From an uncultured Alistipes sp. (GTDB lineage Bacteria; Bacteroidota; Bacteroidia; Bacteroidales; Rikenellaceae), in assembly GCF_949296715.1 (NCBI RefSeq), contig NZ_CASFQD010000014.1:1-57993 (forward strand): 57,993 nt of DNA, in the 5' to 3' direction. Both the position numbers and the translations under genes were made by a program. This document shows, piece by piece, positions 44,942 through 53,252 of this stretch; the stretch's first letter is position 1, and the number at the start of each line of letters is the position of its first letter. The notes under the pieces are model-generated. The model was not told where the DNA came from. It did no database searches and worked only from the letters and a program-made list of their open reading frames with translations.

Positions 44942-45352
44942 ATGGGTGCAAGAAAAGCAATAAGAGCCGAAAAAATGAAGGCTGAAAAGAAGCAGAAGGC
45001 CATTGCCATTATGCGTGATTGCCCGACCTCTCCCCGTAAGATGCGCCTGGTGGCCGACATCATCCGCGGCGTGGAGATCAACAAGGCACTGGGCATCCTC
45101 CGTTACTCGAAGAAGGAGGCCTCGATCCGTATGGAGAAGCTCCTCAAGTCGGCGATCGCCAACTGGGAGGCCAAGAACGAAGGCGAGCGCCTCGAGGATA
45201 CGAAGCTCTGCGTCAAGGAGGTATTCGTCGACGGCGGCCGCATGCTGAAGCGTATTCAGGCTGCGCCCCAGGGTCGCGCACACCGCATTCGCAAGCGTTC
45301 GAACCACGTGACGATCGTAGTTGACAAAATGGTAACCGTAGAAAACAAGTAA
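44942..45352 (+). CDS. rplV: 50S ribosomal protein L22
   Basis: A 136-aa L22 whose beta-hairpin reaches into the exit tunnel (GGRMLKRIQAAPQGRAHRIRKRSNH, region of macrolide-resistance changes; looks wild type). The N-terminal MGARKAIRAEKMKAEKKQKA extension is longer and more basic than in E. coli. It starts 7 bases after rpsS. Confidence 0.97.
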   Translation: MGARKAIRAEKMKAEKKQKAIAIMRDCPTSPRKMRLVADIIRGVEINKALGILRYSKKEASIRMEKLLKSAIANWEAKNEGERLEDTKLCVKEVFVDGGRMLKRIQAAPQGRAHRIRKRSNHVTIVVDKMVTVENK

Positions 45353-45359
45353 ACAGAAG

Positions 45360-46106
45360 ATGGGACAGAAAGTTAATCCGATAGCAAATCGTCTTGGTAT
45401 CATCCGCGGTTGGGATTCCAACTGGTTCGGTGGCAAGGATTTCTCCGACAAGCTCGTCGAGGACGCCAAGATCCGCAAGTATCTGAACGTCCGTCTTCAG
45501 AAGGCGTCGATCTCGAAGATCATCATCGAGCGCACGCTCAAGCTGGTTACGGTGACCATCTCGACGGCCCGCCCGGGCATCATCATCGGCAAGGGCGGCC
45601 AGGAGGTCGACAAACTCAAGGAGGAGCTCAAGAAGCTCACCGGCAAGGATATTCAGATCAACATCTTCGAGGTGAAGCGTCCCGAGGTGGATGCCGTGAT
45701 CGTGGGTCAGAACATCGCCCGCCAGCTCGAGGGCCGCGTGTCGTTCCGCCGTGCCGTGAAGACGGCCGTGGCATCGACCATGCGCATGGGCGCCGAGGGC
45801 ATCAAGATCCAGGTTGCAGGACGTGTCGGCGGCGCCGAGATGGCCCGCACCGAGACGGTCAAGGAGGGACGTATTCCGCTGCACACGTTCCGTGCCGACA
45901 TCGACTACTGCCTGACGGAGGCGCTCACGAAGGTGGGTATCCTCGGCGTGAAGGTGTGGATCTGCCAGGGCACGGTCTACGGCAAGCGCGACATCTTCGA
46001 GATCGCAGGTGCTTCGGCACAGGCTCCCTCGGGCGACCGCGGGGAGCGCGGCGAGCGCCGCGGCCGCGGAGACCGTCGCGGTGGCCGTCGTCGCGGCAAC
46101 AAATAA
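45360..46106 (+). CDS. rpsC: 30S ribosomal protein S3
   Basis: A 248-aa S3 at the mRNA entry site. The KH domain motif is IIIGKGGQEVDKLKEEL, and the C-terminal GVKVWICQGTVYGKRDIFE block is intact. A long Arg/Gly-rich tail (GDRGERGERRGRGDRRGG region, about 218-248) exceeds the E. coli form, as is common in Bacteroidota. Confidence 0.97.
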   Translation: MGQKVNPIANRLGIIRGWDSNWFGGKDFSDKLVEDAKIRKYLNVRLQKASISKIIIERTLKLVTVTISTARPGIIIGKGGQEVDKLKEELKKLTGKDIQINIFEVKRPEVDAVIVGQNIARQLEGRVSFRRAVKTAVASTMRMGAEGIKIQVAGRVGGAEMARTETVKEGRIPLHTFRADIDYCLTEALTKVGILGVKVWICQGTVYGKRDIFEIAGASAQAPSGDRGERGERRGRGDRRGGRRRGNK

Positions 46107-46137
46107 GTAAGTAGGACCTTTTTAAAGCAGAACTAAC

Positions 46138-46566
46138 ATGTTACAGCCGAAAAAGACCAAATTTAGAAGAATGCAGAAAGGCCGTATGAAGGGTATCGCT
46201 CAAAGAGGTAACCAGCTTGCATACGGATCGTTCGCAATCAAGGCACTTGAATCGTCCTGGATCACAGGTCGTCAGATAGAGGCAGCACGTCAGGCCATTA
46301 CCCGTTACATGAAGCGTGAGGGTCAGCTCTGGATCCGCATCTTCCCCGACAAACCCATCACGAAGAAGCCCGCCGAGGTGCGTATGGGTAAGGGTAAGGG
46401 TAATCCCGAAGGCTTCGTGGCACCCGTCACCCCCGGACGTATTCTCTTCGAGGCAGAGGGTGTGCCCCTGGCCGTAGCGCAGGAGGCGCTTCGCCTGGGT
46501 GCGCAGAAGCTGCCCATCACCACCAAGTTTATCGTAAGACGTGACTACGTCGAAACCACAATCTAA
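46138..46566 (+). CDS. rplP: 50S ribosomal protein L16
   Basis: A 142-aa L16 that contacts A-site tRNA. MLQPKKTKFRRMQKGRMKG, RMGKGKGNPEGFVAPV and GRILFEAEGVPLAVAQEALRLGAQKLPI are conserved; the RMGKGKG loop holds the Arg that is hydroxylated in some bacteria. It lies 31 bases after rpsC. Confidence 0.97.
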   Translation: MLQPKKTKFRRMQKGRMKGIAQRGNQLAYGSFAIKALESSWITGRQIEAARQAITRYMKREGQLWIRIFPDKPITKKPAEVRMGKGKGNPEGFVAPVTPGRILFEAEGVPLAVAQEALRLGAQKLPITTKFIVRRDYVETTI

Positions 46567-46576
46567 CGGAACGAAG

Positions 46577-46768
46577 ATGAAAAGTGCAGAAATCAGGGAT
46601 ATCGCCGTCAAGGACCTGCAGGAGCGCATCGAAACCGAGAAGGCGCAGCTCGCGAAGCTGAAGGTGCAGCACGCAGTCTCCCCCGTCGAGAACCCGTCGA
46701 TCATTAAGAAAAACCGCAGAGACATAGCTCGCATGCTGACAATTCTGCGTCAAAAGAACGCCAAATAA
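46577..46768 (+). CDS. rpmC: 50S ribosomal protein L29
   Basis: A 63-aa L29 of two helices at the tunnel exit. The start is MKSAEIRDIAVKDLQERIE, twelve codons inside the longest frame and 10 bases after rplP; the end NRRDIARMLTILRQKNAK is typical. Confidence 0.95.
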   Translation: MKSAEIRDIAVKDLQERIETEKAQLAKLKVQHAVSPVENPSIIKKNRRDIARMLTILRQKNAK

Positions 46769-46777
46769 GGAACAACT

Positions 46778-47032
46778 ATGGAAAGAAATCTTAGAAAAGA
46801 GCGTATTGGGGTCGTTGTCAGCAACAAGATGGAGAAGACCATTGTGGTTGCAGTAGCCCGCAAGGTGAAGCATCCGATCTATGGCAAGTTCGTCAACAAG
46901 ACGACCAAGTTCGTCGCCGAGTCGCTGGACGAAACCTGCAAGGAGGGCGATACCGTGCGCATCATGGAGACGCGTCCGCTGAGCAAGACGAAGCGTTGGA
47001 GATTAGTACAAATCATTGAAAGAGCCAAGTAA
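46778..47032 (+). CDS. rpsQ: 30S ribosomal protein S17
   Basis: An 84-aa S17, an early 16S binding protein. It contains RKERIGVVVSNKMEKTIVV and RKVKHPIYGKFVNKTTKF, and the family end TRPLSKTKRWRLVQIIERAK. Two bases separate it from rplN. Confidence 0.96.
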   Translation: MERNLRKERIGVVVSNKMEKTIVVAVARKVKHPIYGKFVNKTTKFVAESLDETCKEGDTVRIMETRPLSKTKRWRLVQIIERAK

Positions 47033-47034
47033 TT

Positions 47035-47400
47035 ATGATACAACAGGAAAGTAGACTCGTAGTAGCTGACAACAGCGGTGCCAAAGAGGTTCTTTGCATC
47101 CGGGTGCTTGGCGGCACGAAGCGTCGTTACGCATCCATCGGCGACAAGATCGTAGTCGCTGTCAAGAGCGCCTCTCCCTCGGGCGATGTCAAGAAGGGCG
47201 CCGTATCGAAAGCCGTCGTCGTAAGAACGACCAAGGAGATCAGACGTGCCAACGGTTCGTACATTCGTTTCGACGACAACGCCGTGGTGCTGCTCAACAA
47301 CCAGGGTGAAATGCGCGGTACTCGTATATTCGGCCCCGTAGCTCGTGAGCTGCGCGACCAGTATATGAAGATTATCTCCCTTGCACCCGAAGTATTGTAA
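47035..47400 (+). CDS. rplN: 50S ribosomal protein L14
   Basis: A 121-aa L14 that bridges the subunits and binds the silencing factor RsfS. MIQQESRLVVADNSGAKEVLCIRVLGG and the C-terminal ARELRDQYMKIISLAPEVL match the family. Confidence 0.97.
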   Translation: MIQQESRLVVADNSGAKEVLCIRVLGGTKRRYASIGDKIVVAVKSASPSGDVKKGAVSKAVVVRTTKEIRRANGSYIRFDDNAVVLLNNQGEMRGTRIFGPVARELRDQYMKIISLAPEVL

Positions 47401-47421
47401 TCATAAAAAACGATTTCGGAT

Positions 47422-47745
47422 ATGTCAGTGAAATTGCATATTAAGAAAGGGGATATGGTTCAGGTCATCGCCGGCGACAACAAAGGCAAGCAGGGCAAGG
47501 TCCTGAAGGTCGAGGTGTCGAAGCAGCGTGCCATCGTCGAGGGCGTGAACATCTGCAAGAAGGCCACCAAGCCCAATGCCCAGAATCCCCAGGGCGGTAT
47601 CATCGAGAAGGAGGCGCCTATCCACGTTTCGAATCTCATGGTACTCGACCCCAAGAGCGGCAAGCCGACGAAGGTGGGCCGCAAGGCAGATGCCAAAGGT
47701 AAATTAGTTCGTTACGCTAAAAAGTCAGGGGAGGAGATCAAATAA
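47422..47745 (+). CDS. rplX: 50S ribosomal protein L24
   Basis: A 107-aa L24, an assembly initiator, with the KOW motif KGDMVQVIAGDNKGKQGKVLKVE. Its stop codon shares one base with the rplE start (TAATG), so the two are coupled. Confidence 0.96.
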   Translation: MSVKLHIKKGDMVQVIAGDNKGKQGKVLKVEVSKQRAIVEGVNICKKATKPNAQNPQGGIIEKEAPIHVSNLMVLDPKSGKPTKVGRKADAKGKLVRYAKKSGEEIK

Positions 47746-48305
47746 TGGCATACGTACCTACACTCAAGACACAGTATAAGGAGCAGATCGTTCCTGCCCT
47801 TATGAAGGAGTTTGGCTATTCGAGCATCATGCAGTGCCCGAAGCTCCTCAAGATCGTCATCAACCAGGGTATGGGTCAGGCCGTCGCCGACAAGAAGCTC
47901 ATCGACGTGGCCCAGGCCGAGTTGACGCAGATCGCAGGCCAGAAGGCCGTCCAGACCCGTTCGCGCAAGGACATCTCGAACTTCAAGCTGCGTCGCGGCA
48001 TGCCCATCGGCGTGCGTGTCACGCTGCGCGACACGAAGATGTACGAGTTCCTGCAGCGTCTGATCGCCGTGGCGCTGCCCCGTATCCGTGACTTCAAGGG
48101 TATCAACGAGAAGTTCGACGGCAAGGGCAACTACACCCTCGGTATCGCCGAGCAGATCATCTTCCCGGAGATCGACATCGACAAGATCACCAAGATTTTC
48201 GGTATGGAGATCACCTTCGTAACGACGGCCAGGACCGACGAGGAGGCCTATGCGCTGCTCCGCGAGTTCGGCCTCCCTTTCAAAAACGCTAAAAAGAACC
48301 AATAG
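47745..48305 (+). CDS. rplE: 50S ribosomal protein L5
   Basis: A 186-aa L5 that binds 5S rRNA and P-site tRNA. The segments VINQGMGQAVADKKLI, AGQKAVQTRSRKDISNFKLR and the glycine-rich FNGKGNYTLGI-like GKGNYTLGIAEQIIFPEID are seen. The last residues NAKKNQ run into rpsN after 2 bases. Confidence 0.97.
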   Translation: MAYVPTLKTQYKEQIVPALMKEFGYSSIMQCPKLLKIVINQGMGQAVADKKLIDVAQAELTQIAGQKAVQTRSRKDISNFKLRRGMPIGVRVTLRDTKMYEFLQRLIAVALPRIRDFKGINEKFDGKGNYTLGIAEQIIFPEIDIDKITKIFGMEITFVTTARTDEEAYALLREFGLPFKNAKKNQ

Positions 48306-48307
48306 TT

Positions 48308-48604
48308 ATGGCAAAAGAGTCAATGAAGGCGCGCGAGGTGAAGCGTGAGAAGCTCGCAAAGCGTTACGCTCACAAGCGCGAGGAGATCGCCGCAAAGGTA
48401 AAGAGCGGTGAGATGGACCACGAGGAGGCCTGGATCGCCCTGTCGAAACTGCCCCGCAACTCGAATCCCATCCGCCAGCACAACCGTTGCAAGATCACGG
48501 GCCGTCCCAAGGGCTACATCCGCCTGTTCGGCATCAGCCGTATCCAGTTCCGCGAGATGGCCTCGAAGGGTCTGATCCCGGGCGTTACGAAGGCCAGCTG
48601 GTAA
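48308..48604 (+). CDS. rpsN: 30S ribosomal protein S14 (zinc-free type)
   Basis: A 98-aa S14 of the longer, zinc-independent form: it lacks CxxC pairs and has SKLPRNSNPIRQHNRCKITGRPKGYIRLFGISRIQFRE with the family C-terminus PGVTKASW. Zinc-free S14 is usual in this phylum. It is the last gene before a 625-base break in the operon. Confidence 0.96.
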   Translation: MAKESMKAREVKREKLAKRYAHKREEIAAKVKSGEMDHEEAWIALSKLPRNSNPIRQHNRCKITGRPKGYIRLFGISRIQFREMASKGLIPGVTKASW

Positions 48605-49229
48605 CAACTTTCGCAGAGGCGGGGTCCGCCCCGCACTCTGTGATTGTCTCACACACAAGGTTCCGCATTCCGAGGGTGTAACAGCCTGTGGAAGGACCGG
48701 ACGGCGGTTGCGCCGTGCGGGCTTTCGGAGGAATCGGGGCCGATACGGGTACTGAATCCGTGTAGATACGTCACAGTGTCGGGGAAAGTGCCGCCGCAAG
48801 CGGTAACTTCCCGATATGTGGGGCGTAGCGAAAGATCCGGTACTTGGTCGCAGATTTCCCGGGCTCCGCGGAGCCGCCGGGATTCGTCCGACGCCGCGCA
48901 TGCGGCGCACGGGACCGGGGAGGGGTGGGCCCGCAGGGGTCATTCCTTTTCGTGTGCCGTCGGCGGGCGGAAAAACGGCGTGGCGCGGCGGGGTACGCGG
49001 GGATGCGGCAGCCGTTCCGGAGGTGCTCCGGAGGGCGTCGCGGACCGTGGAACGGGAGGATTTGCGCGGACAAATGTTGGCTGCGAAGGCATGCCGACAT
49101 GGTCCGTATACCGCAAGTGGGGCTTAAAATGCTAAAAATTAGGCGCTAACTTGCTTTTTTATGAAATAATGCGTATATTTGCGCGCTTTAAGTTTAACCA
49201 AATCATTAATTTTTAACTTCTTATTCGTT
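48605..49229 (+). other. hairpin-rich non-coding spacer splitting the spc cluster
   Basis: About 625 bases separate rpsN from rpsH, where most bacteria have a few bases. No credible reading frame is present: the open frames are rich in Arg, Gly and Ser with no family likeness. Many self-complementary blocks occur: GAGGCGGGG/CCCCGCACTC near 48613-48636, GGGAAAGTGCCGC/GCGGTAACTTCCC near 48781-48811, GGCTCCGCGGAGCC near 48868-48882, GCCGCGCATGCGGC near 48893-48907, and CCGTTCC/GGAACGG around 49013-49058. The right end turns AT-rich and holds a promoter. It may carry an RNA or be an inserted or decayed element. Confidence 0.7.
49151..49181 (+). promoter_or_regulatory. internal promoter before rpsH
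   Basis: TTG (49151-49153), 20 bases, TATATTTG (49174-49181), followed by an AT-rich leader of about 45 bases. It allows rpsH-to-rplQ to be transcribed as a separate unit. Confidence 0.75.
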
Positions 49230-49628
49230 ATGACTGATCCTATTGCGGACTTTCTGACCAGAATTAGAAACGCAGTGAAAGCCAACCACAAGGTGGTTGA
49301 AGCTCCTGGCTCAAAAATTAAGCAGGAAATCACGAAGATTCTCTACGAGCAGGGTTACATCCTCGCTTACAAGTTCGACACCGACGAGAAGGGACACCCC
49401 TCGATCAAGATCGCGCTCAAGTGGGATGCCGCCACGAAGACCAACGCCATCAAGGACCTCAAGCGCGTCAGCCGCCCGGGTCTGCGCCGCTATGCCTCCG
49501 TATCGGACATGCCCCGCGTGCTGAACGGACTGGGAATCGCCATCGTGTCGACCTCGAAAGGTATCATGACCGACGCCAAGGCCCGCAAGGAGAACGTGGG
49601 CGGCGAGGTGCTGTGCTACATCTACTAA
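49230..49628 (+). CDS. rpsH: 30S ribosomal protein S8
   Basis: A 132-aa S8, a central-domain assembly protein and in E. coli the spc-operon repressor. It begins MTDPIADFLTRIRNAVKANHK, and its C-terminal RKENVGGEVLCYIY matches the 16S-binding end. The start is the ATG at 49230; upstream codons lie in promoter sequence. Confidence 0.97.
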   Translation: MTDPIADFLTRIRNAVKANHKVVEAPGSKIKQEITKILYEQGYILAYKFDTDEKGHPSIKIALKWDAATKTNAIKDLKRVSRPGLRRYASVSDMPRVLNGLGIAIVSTSKGIMTDAKARKENVGGEVLCYIY

Positions 49629-49653
49629 TCGGAAATCATTAAACATCAACGCA

Positions 49654-50241
49654 ATGTCAAGAATTGGTAAATTACCTGTAAACCTGCCCGCCGGCGTTAC
49701 CGTAGAGGTTGCCGCCGACAATGTGGTAAGCGTGAAAGGGCCACTCGGGACGCTGAGTCAGAAGGTAGACTCGGACATCAAGGTAGAGGTCGGCACGCAC
49801 AAGGACCCGCACACGGGAGCCGAGATTCCCGCCGTGCTCGTATCGCGTCCTACGAACCAGCCCCGCCACCGTTCGCTGCACGGTCTCTACCGCGCGCTGA
49901 TCAACAACATGGTCATCGGTGTTTCGAAGGGTTATGAAATCAAGCAGGAGCTCGTCGGCGTCGGCTTCAAGGCCGAAGTCAAGGGCCAGGTGCTCGAAAT
50001 GAGCCTCGGCTACTCGCACGACACCCACTTCCTGCTTCCCAAGGAGGTGACCGCCACCGCCGTTACGGAGAAGAAGGGCAACCCGATCGTGACGCTGAAG
50101 TCGATCGACAAGCAGCTCATCGGCCAGGTCGCCGCCAAGCTGCGCTCGCTGCGCAAGCCGGAGCCGTACAAGGGCAAGGGTATCAAGTTCGTCGGCGAAC
50201 AGCTGCGTCGCAAGGCCGGCAAGTCGGCAGGTGCTAAATAG
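49654..50241 (+). CDS. rplF: 50S ribosomal protein L6
   Basis: A 195-aa L6 near the factor-binding site. MSRIGKLPVNLPAGVTVEV and the C-terminal EPYKGKGIKFVGEQLRRKAGK are conserved. It is a little longer than E. coli L6 through an internal insert around residues 48-60 (GTHKDPHTGAEIPA). Confidence 0.97.
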   Translation: MSRIGKLPVNLPAGVTVEVAADNVVSVKGPLGTLSQKVDSDIKVEVGTHKDPHTGAEIPAVLVSRPTNQPRHRSLHGLYRALINNMVIGVSKGYEIKQELVGVGFKAEVKGQVLEMSLGYSHDTHFLLPKEVTATAVTEKKGNPIVTLKSIDKQLIGQVAAKLRSLRKPEPYKGKGIKFVGEQLRRKAGKSAGAK

Positions 50242-50258
50242 TGTAAAAGTCTGAAGTT

Positions 50259-50621
50259 ATGTCACTGAACAAGATAGAAAGAAGAGAGAGGATCAAGATG
50301 CGTATCCGCAAGATCGTGAGCGGAACGCCCGCACAGCCTCGCATGACTGTATTCCGTAGCAACAAGCAGATCTACGTGCAGTTTATTGATGACCTCGCAG
50401 GTGTAACCCTGGCTACGGCCTCCTCGCTCGACAAGGAGGTTGCCGAGGCAGCCGCCGGCAAGACGAAGTGCGAGGTGGCAGCCCTCGTGGGCAAGCTGGC
50501 CGCCGAGCGTGCCGCCGCCAAAGGCATCACGGCCGTTGCCTTCGACCGTAACGGCTACCTGTATCACGGAAGAGTTAAACAGCTGGCCGAAGCAGCACGC
50601 GAAGGCGGACTTAAATTCTAA
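50259..50621 (+). CDS. rplR: 50S ribosomal protein L18
   Basis: A 120-aa L18 that binds 5S rRNA. The family core is PRMTVFRSNKQIYVQFIDDLAGVTLATASS and the C-terminal FDRNGYLYHGRVKQLAEAAREGGLKF is typical. The basic N-terminus (NKIERRERIKMRIRK) binds RNA. Confidence 0.96.
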   Translation: MSLNKIERRERIKMRIRKIVSGTPAQPRMTVFRSNKQIYVQFIDDLAGVTLATASSLDKEVAEAAAGKTKCEVAALVGKLAAERAAAKGITAVAFDRNGYLYHGRVKQLAEAAREGGLKF

Positions 50622-50627
50622 GCGATC

Positions 50628-51146
50628 ATGTCAAATACCAACATAAAGAAAGTACGCACCAGCGACCTCGAGCTCAAGGACAGACTCGTAAGCATTCAGC
50701 GTGTTACCAAGGTAACCAAGGGAGGTCGCACCTTCAGTTTCTCGGCCATCGTCGTCGTGGGTAACGAGGACGGCGTCGTAGGCTACGGCCTGGGCAAGGC
50801 TTCGGAGGTTCAGGCCGCCATCGCCAAGGGCGTGGAGGATGCCAAGAAGAACCTGGTGAAGATCCCCGTCATCAAGGGTACGATTCCCCACAAGCAGGAG
50901 TATCGCTACGGCGGTTCGCTCGTGATGATCCGTCCGGCCGCTCCCGGTACGGGTATCATCGCCGGCGGTGCCATGCGTGCCGTGCTGGAGTCGCTGGGCA
51001 TCAAGAACGTGCTCGCAAAGAGCAAGGGCTCGTCGAACCCCCACAACCTGGTGAAGGCTACCATCGGCGCCCTCTGCGAACTGCGTGACGCACGCAGCGT
51101 CGCCCAGCTGCGCGGCATCTCGATGGACAAGGTGTTTAACGGTTAA
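50628..51146 (+). CDS. rpsE: 30S ribosomal protein S5
   Basis: A 172-aa S5 at the mRNA channel, involved in fidelity. VTKVTKGGRTFSFSAIVVVGNEDGVVGYGLGKA and RPAAPGTGIIAGGAMRAVLE are conserved; the loop of spectinomycin-resistance changes (around TKGGR) looks wild type. Six bases separate it from rplR. Confidence 0.97.
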   Translation: MSNTNIKKVRTSDLELKDRLVSIQRVTKVTKGGRTFSFSAIVVVGNEDGVVGYGLGKASEVQAAIAKGVEDAKKNLVKIPVIKGTIPHKQEYRYGGSLVMIRPAAPGTGIIAGGAMRAVLESLGIKNVLAKSKGSSNPHNLVKATIGALCELRDARSVAQLRGISMDKVFNG

Positions 51147-51159
51147 TTCTCAACAAGCA

Positions 51160-51345
51160 ATGGCAAGATTGAAAATCACCCAGGTGAAAAGCCGCATCGG
51201 CGCCACGGAGCGTCAGTGCAAGAACCTCGACGCGCTGGGCCTGAAGCGGATCAATGCCGTCGTCGAGCACGATGACTCGGCGATCATCAAGGGCATGATC
51301 GAGCGCGTGAAGCACCTGGTCAAGGTCGAGCAGGTCGCAAAATAA
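51160..51345 (+). CDS. rpmD: 50S ribosomal protein L30
   Basis: A 61-aa L30. It begins MARLKITQVKSRIGATERQ, matching the family, and ends IERVKHLVKVEQVAK. The start lies 13 bases after rpsE; further upstream codons belong to rpsE in another frame. Confidence 0.95.
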   Translation: MARLKITQVKSRIGATERQCKNLDALGLKRINAVVEHDDSAIIKGMIERVKHLVKVEQVAK

Positions 51346-51372
51346 GTTTAACGGCTAACGGAATTTTTAAGC

Positions 51373-51819
51373 ATGGAACTCAATAATCTCAAACCCGCAA
51401 AGGGTTCAACGCACCACGACAAGCGTATCGGCCGCGGTGCCGGTTCGGGACACGGTGGCACGGCCACCCGTGGTCACAAGGGTGCTCAGTCGCGTTCGGG
51501 TTACTCGCGCAAGCTGGGCTTCGAGGGCGGTCAGATGCCGCTGCAGCGTCGTCTTCCCAAGTTCGGTTTCACGAACCTGAAGAGAGTCGAATTCAAGGCC
51601 ATCAACCTTTCGACGCTCGAGGAACTCGCAGCCAAGAAATCGCTCGCTGAGGTTACGTTCGATACGCTGGTGCAGGCCGGATTCGTCTCGTCGAACGACA
51701 AGGTGAAGATCCTGGGCAACGGCCAGCTGGCCAAAGCACTCGTCGTGAAGGCTCACGCATTCTCGAAGAGCGCCGAGGCTGCCATCACGGCCGCCGGCGG
51801 CAGTATCGAAAAACTGTAA
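51373..51819 (+). CDS. rplO: 50S ribosomal protein L15
   Basis: A 148-aa L15 with the typical Gly/His/Arg-rich N-terminal extension (GRGAGSGHGGTATRGHKGAQSR) that threads into 23S rRNA and a C-terminal globular part. It directly precedes secY, the standard order. Confidence 0.97.
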   Translation: MELNNLKPAKGSTHHDKRIGRGAGSGHGGTATRGHKGAQSRSGYSRKLGFEGGQMPLQRRLPKFGFTNLKRVEFKAINLSTLEELAAKKSLAEVTFDTLVQAGFVSSNDKVKILGNGQLAKALVVKAHAFSKSAEAAITAAGGSIEKL

Positions 51820-51841
51820 GCAACCTTAGAACCCGAAAATT

Positions 51842-53218
51842 ATGAATCAGTATCTCGTTGTTGGTATCGTCTTTTTAGTGGTCATCGCTCTTTTGGCGAC
51901 CAACAAGAAATTGGTAGAAACGCTCAAGAACATCTACAAGATCGAGGAGCTGCGCAAGCGTGTGCTGTACACGATCGGGCTGCTGCTGGTCTACCGCTTG
52001 GGCTGTTTCGTTGTGATTCCGGGCATCAATCCCAACGCCCTGGGCGAGGGATCGGCTTACGCGGGTCAGTTGGAGGGCAACAGTCTTCTGGGACTGCTGG
52101 ACGTCTTCTCTGGCGGTGCATTCGGTAATGCCGCCATCTTCGCGCTCGGAGTCATGCCGTACATCACCGCCTCGATCGTCATCCAGCTCATGGGCATGAT
52201 GATCCCGTATTTCCAGAAAATGCAGAAGGAGGGTGAGAGCGGCCGCCGCAAGATGAATCAGTGGACAAGGTTGCTGACAATCGGTGTCCTGCTCCTTCAG
52301 GGCCCGGCCTACATCACCAACCTCTACCACCAGGCTTCCTCCGCCTTCGTCTACGGCAATTCGACGGGATTCGTCATGTATGCGACGACGATCCTCATCG
52401 CCGGCACCATGTTCATCATGTGGCTCGGTGAGAAGATCACGGACAAGGGTATCGGCAACGGTATCTCGCTCATCATCATGATCGGCATCGTGGCGCGTCT
52501 TCCGCACGCGCTGCTGGCCGAGGTCAACGCCCGCTTCCAGACGGCAACGGGCAGCGCCATCATGCTGATCCTCGAGCTGGTGCTCCTGTTCCTCGTCTTC
52601 ATGGCGACGATCGCCCTCGTGCAGGCTGTCCGCAAGGTACCTGTGCAGTATGCCAAGCGTATCGTCGGGAACAAACAGTACGGCGGTGTACGTCAGTACA
52701 TCCCGCTGAAGATGAATGCTGCGAACGTGATGCCGATCATCTTCGCGCAGGCTCTGATGTTCATCCCGGCGCTGTTTACCGGTACGGCCTTCGCGGCTGC
52801 CTTCAGCTCGATGACCGGTTTCTGGTACAACCTCACGCTGGCCGTGCTGGTAATCGCGTTCACGTACTTCTACACCGCGATTATCATCAACCCTCAAATG
52901 ATGGCCGATGACATGAAGCGAAACGGCGGCTTCATCCCGGGCGTGAAACCCGGCAAGCAGACCGTGAACTACATCGACACCATCATGACGCGCATCACGC
53001 TTCCCGGATCGTTCTTCCTTGCCATCGTGGCCATCCTGCCGGCGCTGGCGATGAAGTTCCTGGGCATCCAGCAGTCGTTCGCCTACTTCTACGGCGGTAC
53101 GTCGCTGCTGATCATGGTCGGCGTGGTGCTCGACACTCTCAAGCAGATAGAGAGCTACCTGTTGATGCGCCATTACGATGGTCTGATGAAGACCGGACGT
53201 ATTCAGGGTCGTCATTAG
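51842..53218 (+). CDS. secY: preprotein translocase subunit SecY
   Basis: A 458-aa channel protein of the Sec translocon with ten predicted helices. RVLYTIGLLLVYRLGCFVVIPGIN at the start of TM1, the plug region after it, GIGNGISLIIMIGI and PLKMNAANVMPIIFAQALM are diagnostic; the cytoplasmic C5 and C6 loops that bind the ribosome or SecA are present (FIPGVKPGKQTVNYID). It is encoded within the ribosomal cluster, coupling secretion capacity to translation. Confidence 0.97.
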   Translation: MNQYLVVGIVFLVVIALLATNKKLVETLKNIYKIEELRKRVLYTIGLLLVYRLGCFVVIPGINPNALGEGSAYAGQLEGNSLLGLLDVFSGGAFGNAAIFALGVMPYITASIVIQLMGMMIPYFQKMQKEGESGRRKMNQWTRLLTIGVLLLQGPAYITNLYHQASSAFVYGNSTGFVMYATTILIAGTMFIMWLGEKITDKGIGNGISLIIMIGIVARLPHALLAEVNARFQTATGSAIMLILELVLLFLVFMATIALVQAVRKVPVQYAKRIVGNKQYGGVRQYIPLKMNAANVMPIIFAQALMFIPALFTGTAFAAAFSSMTGFWYNLTLAVLVIAFTYFYTAIIINPQMMADDMKRNGGFIPGVKPGKQTVNYIDTIMTRITLPGSFFLAIVAILPALAMKFLGIQQSFAYFYGGTSLLIMVGVVLDTLKQIESYLLMRHYDGLMKTGRIQGRH

Positions 53219-53252
53219 GAAGTTTTCCGACAGAGAATCTTAGCGAAGAGAA

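Noticed and set aside
48644..49135. Open frames in the rpsN-rpsH spacer as a possible gene
   Set aside because: The products are Arg, Gly and Ser-rich and lack a credible start, Shine-Dalgarno or domain; hairpins dominate the region instead.
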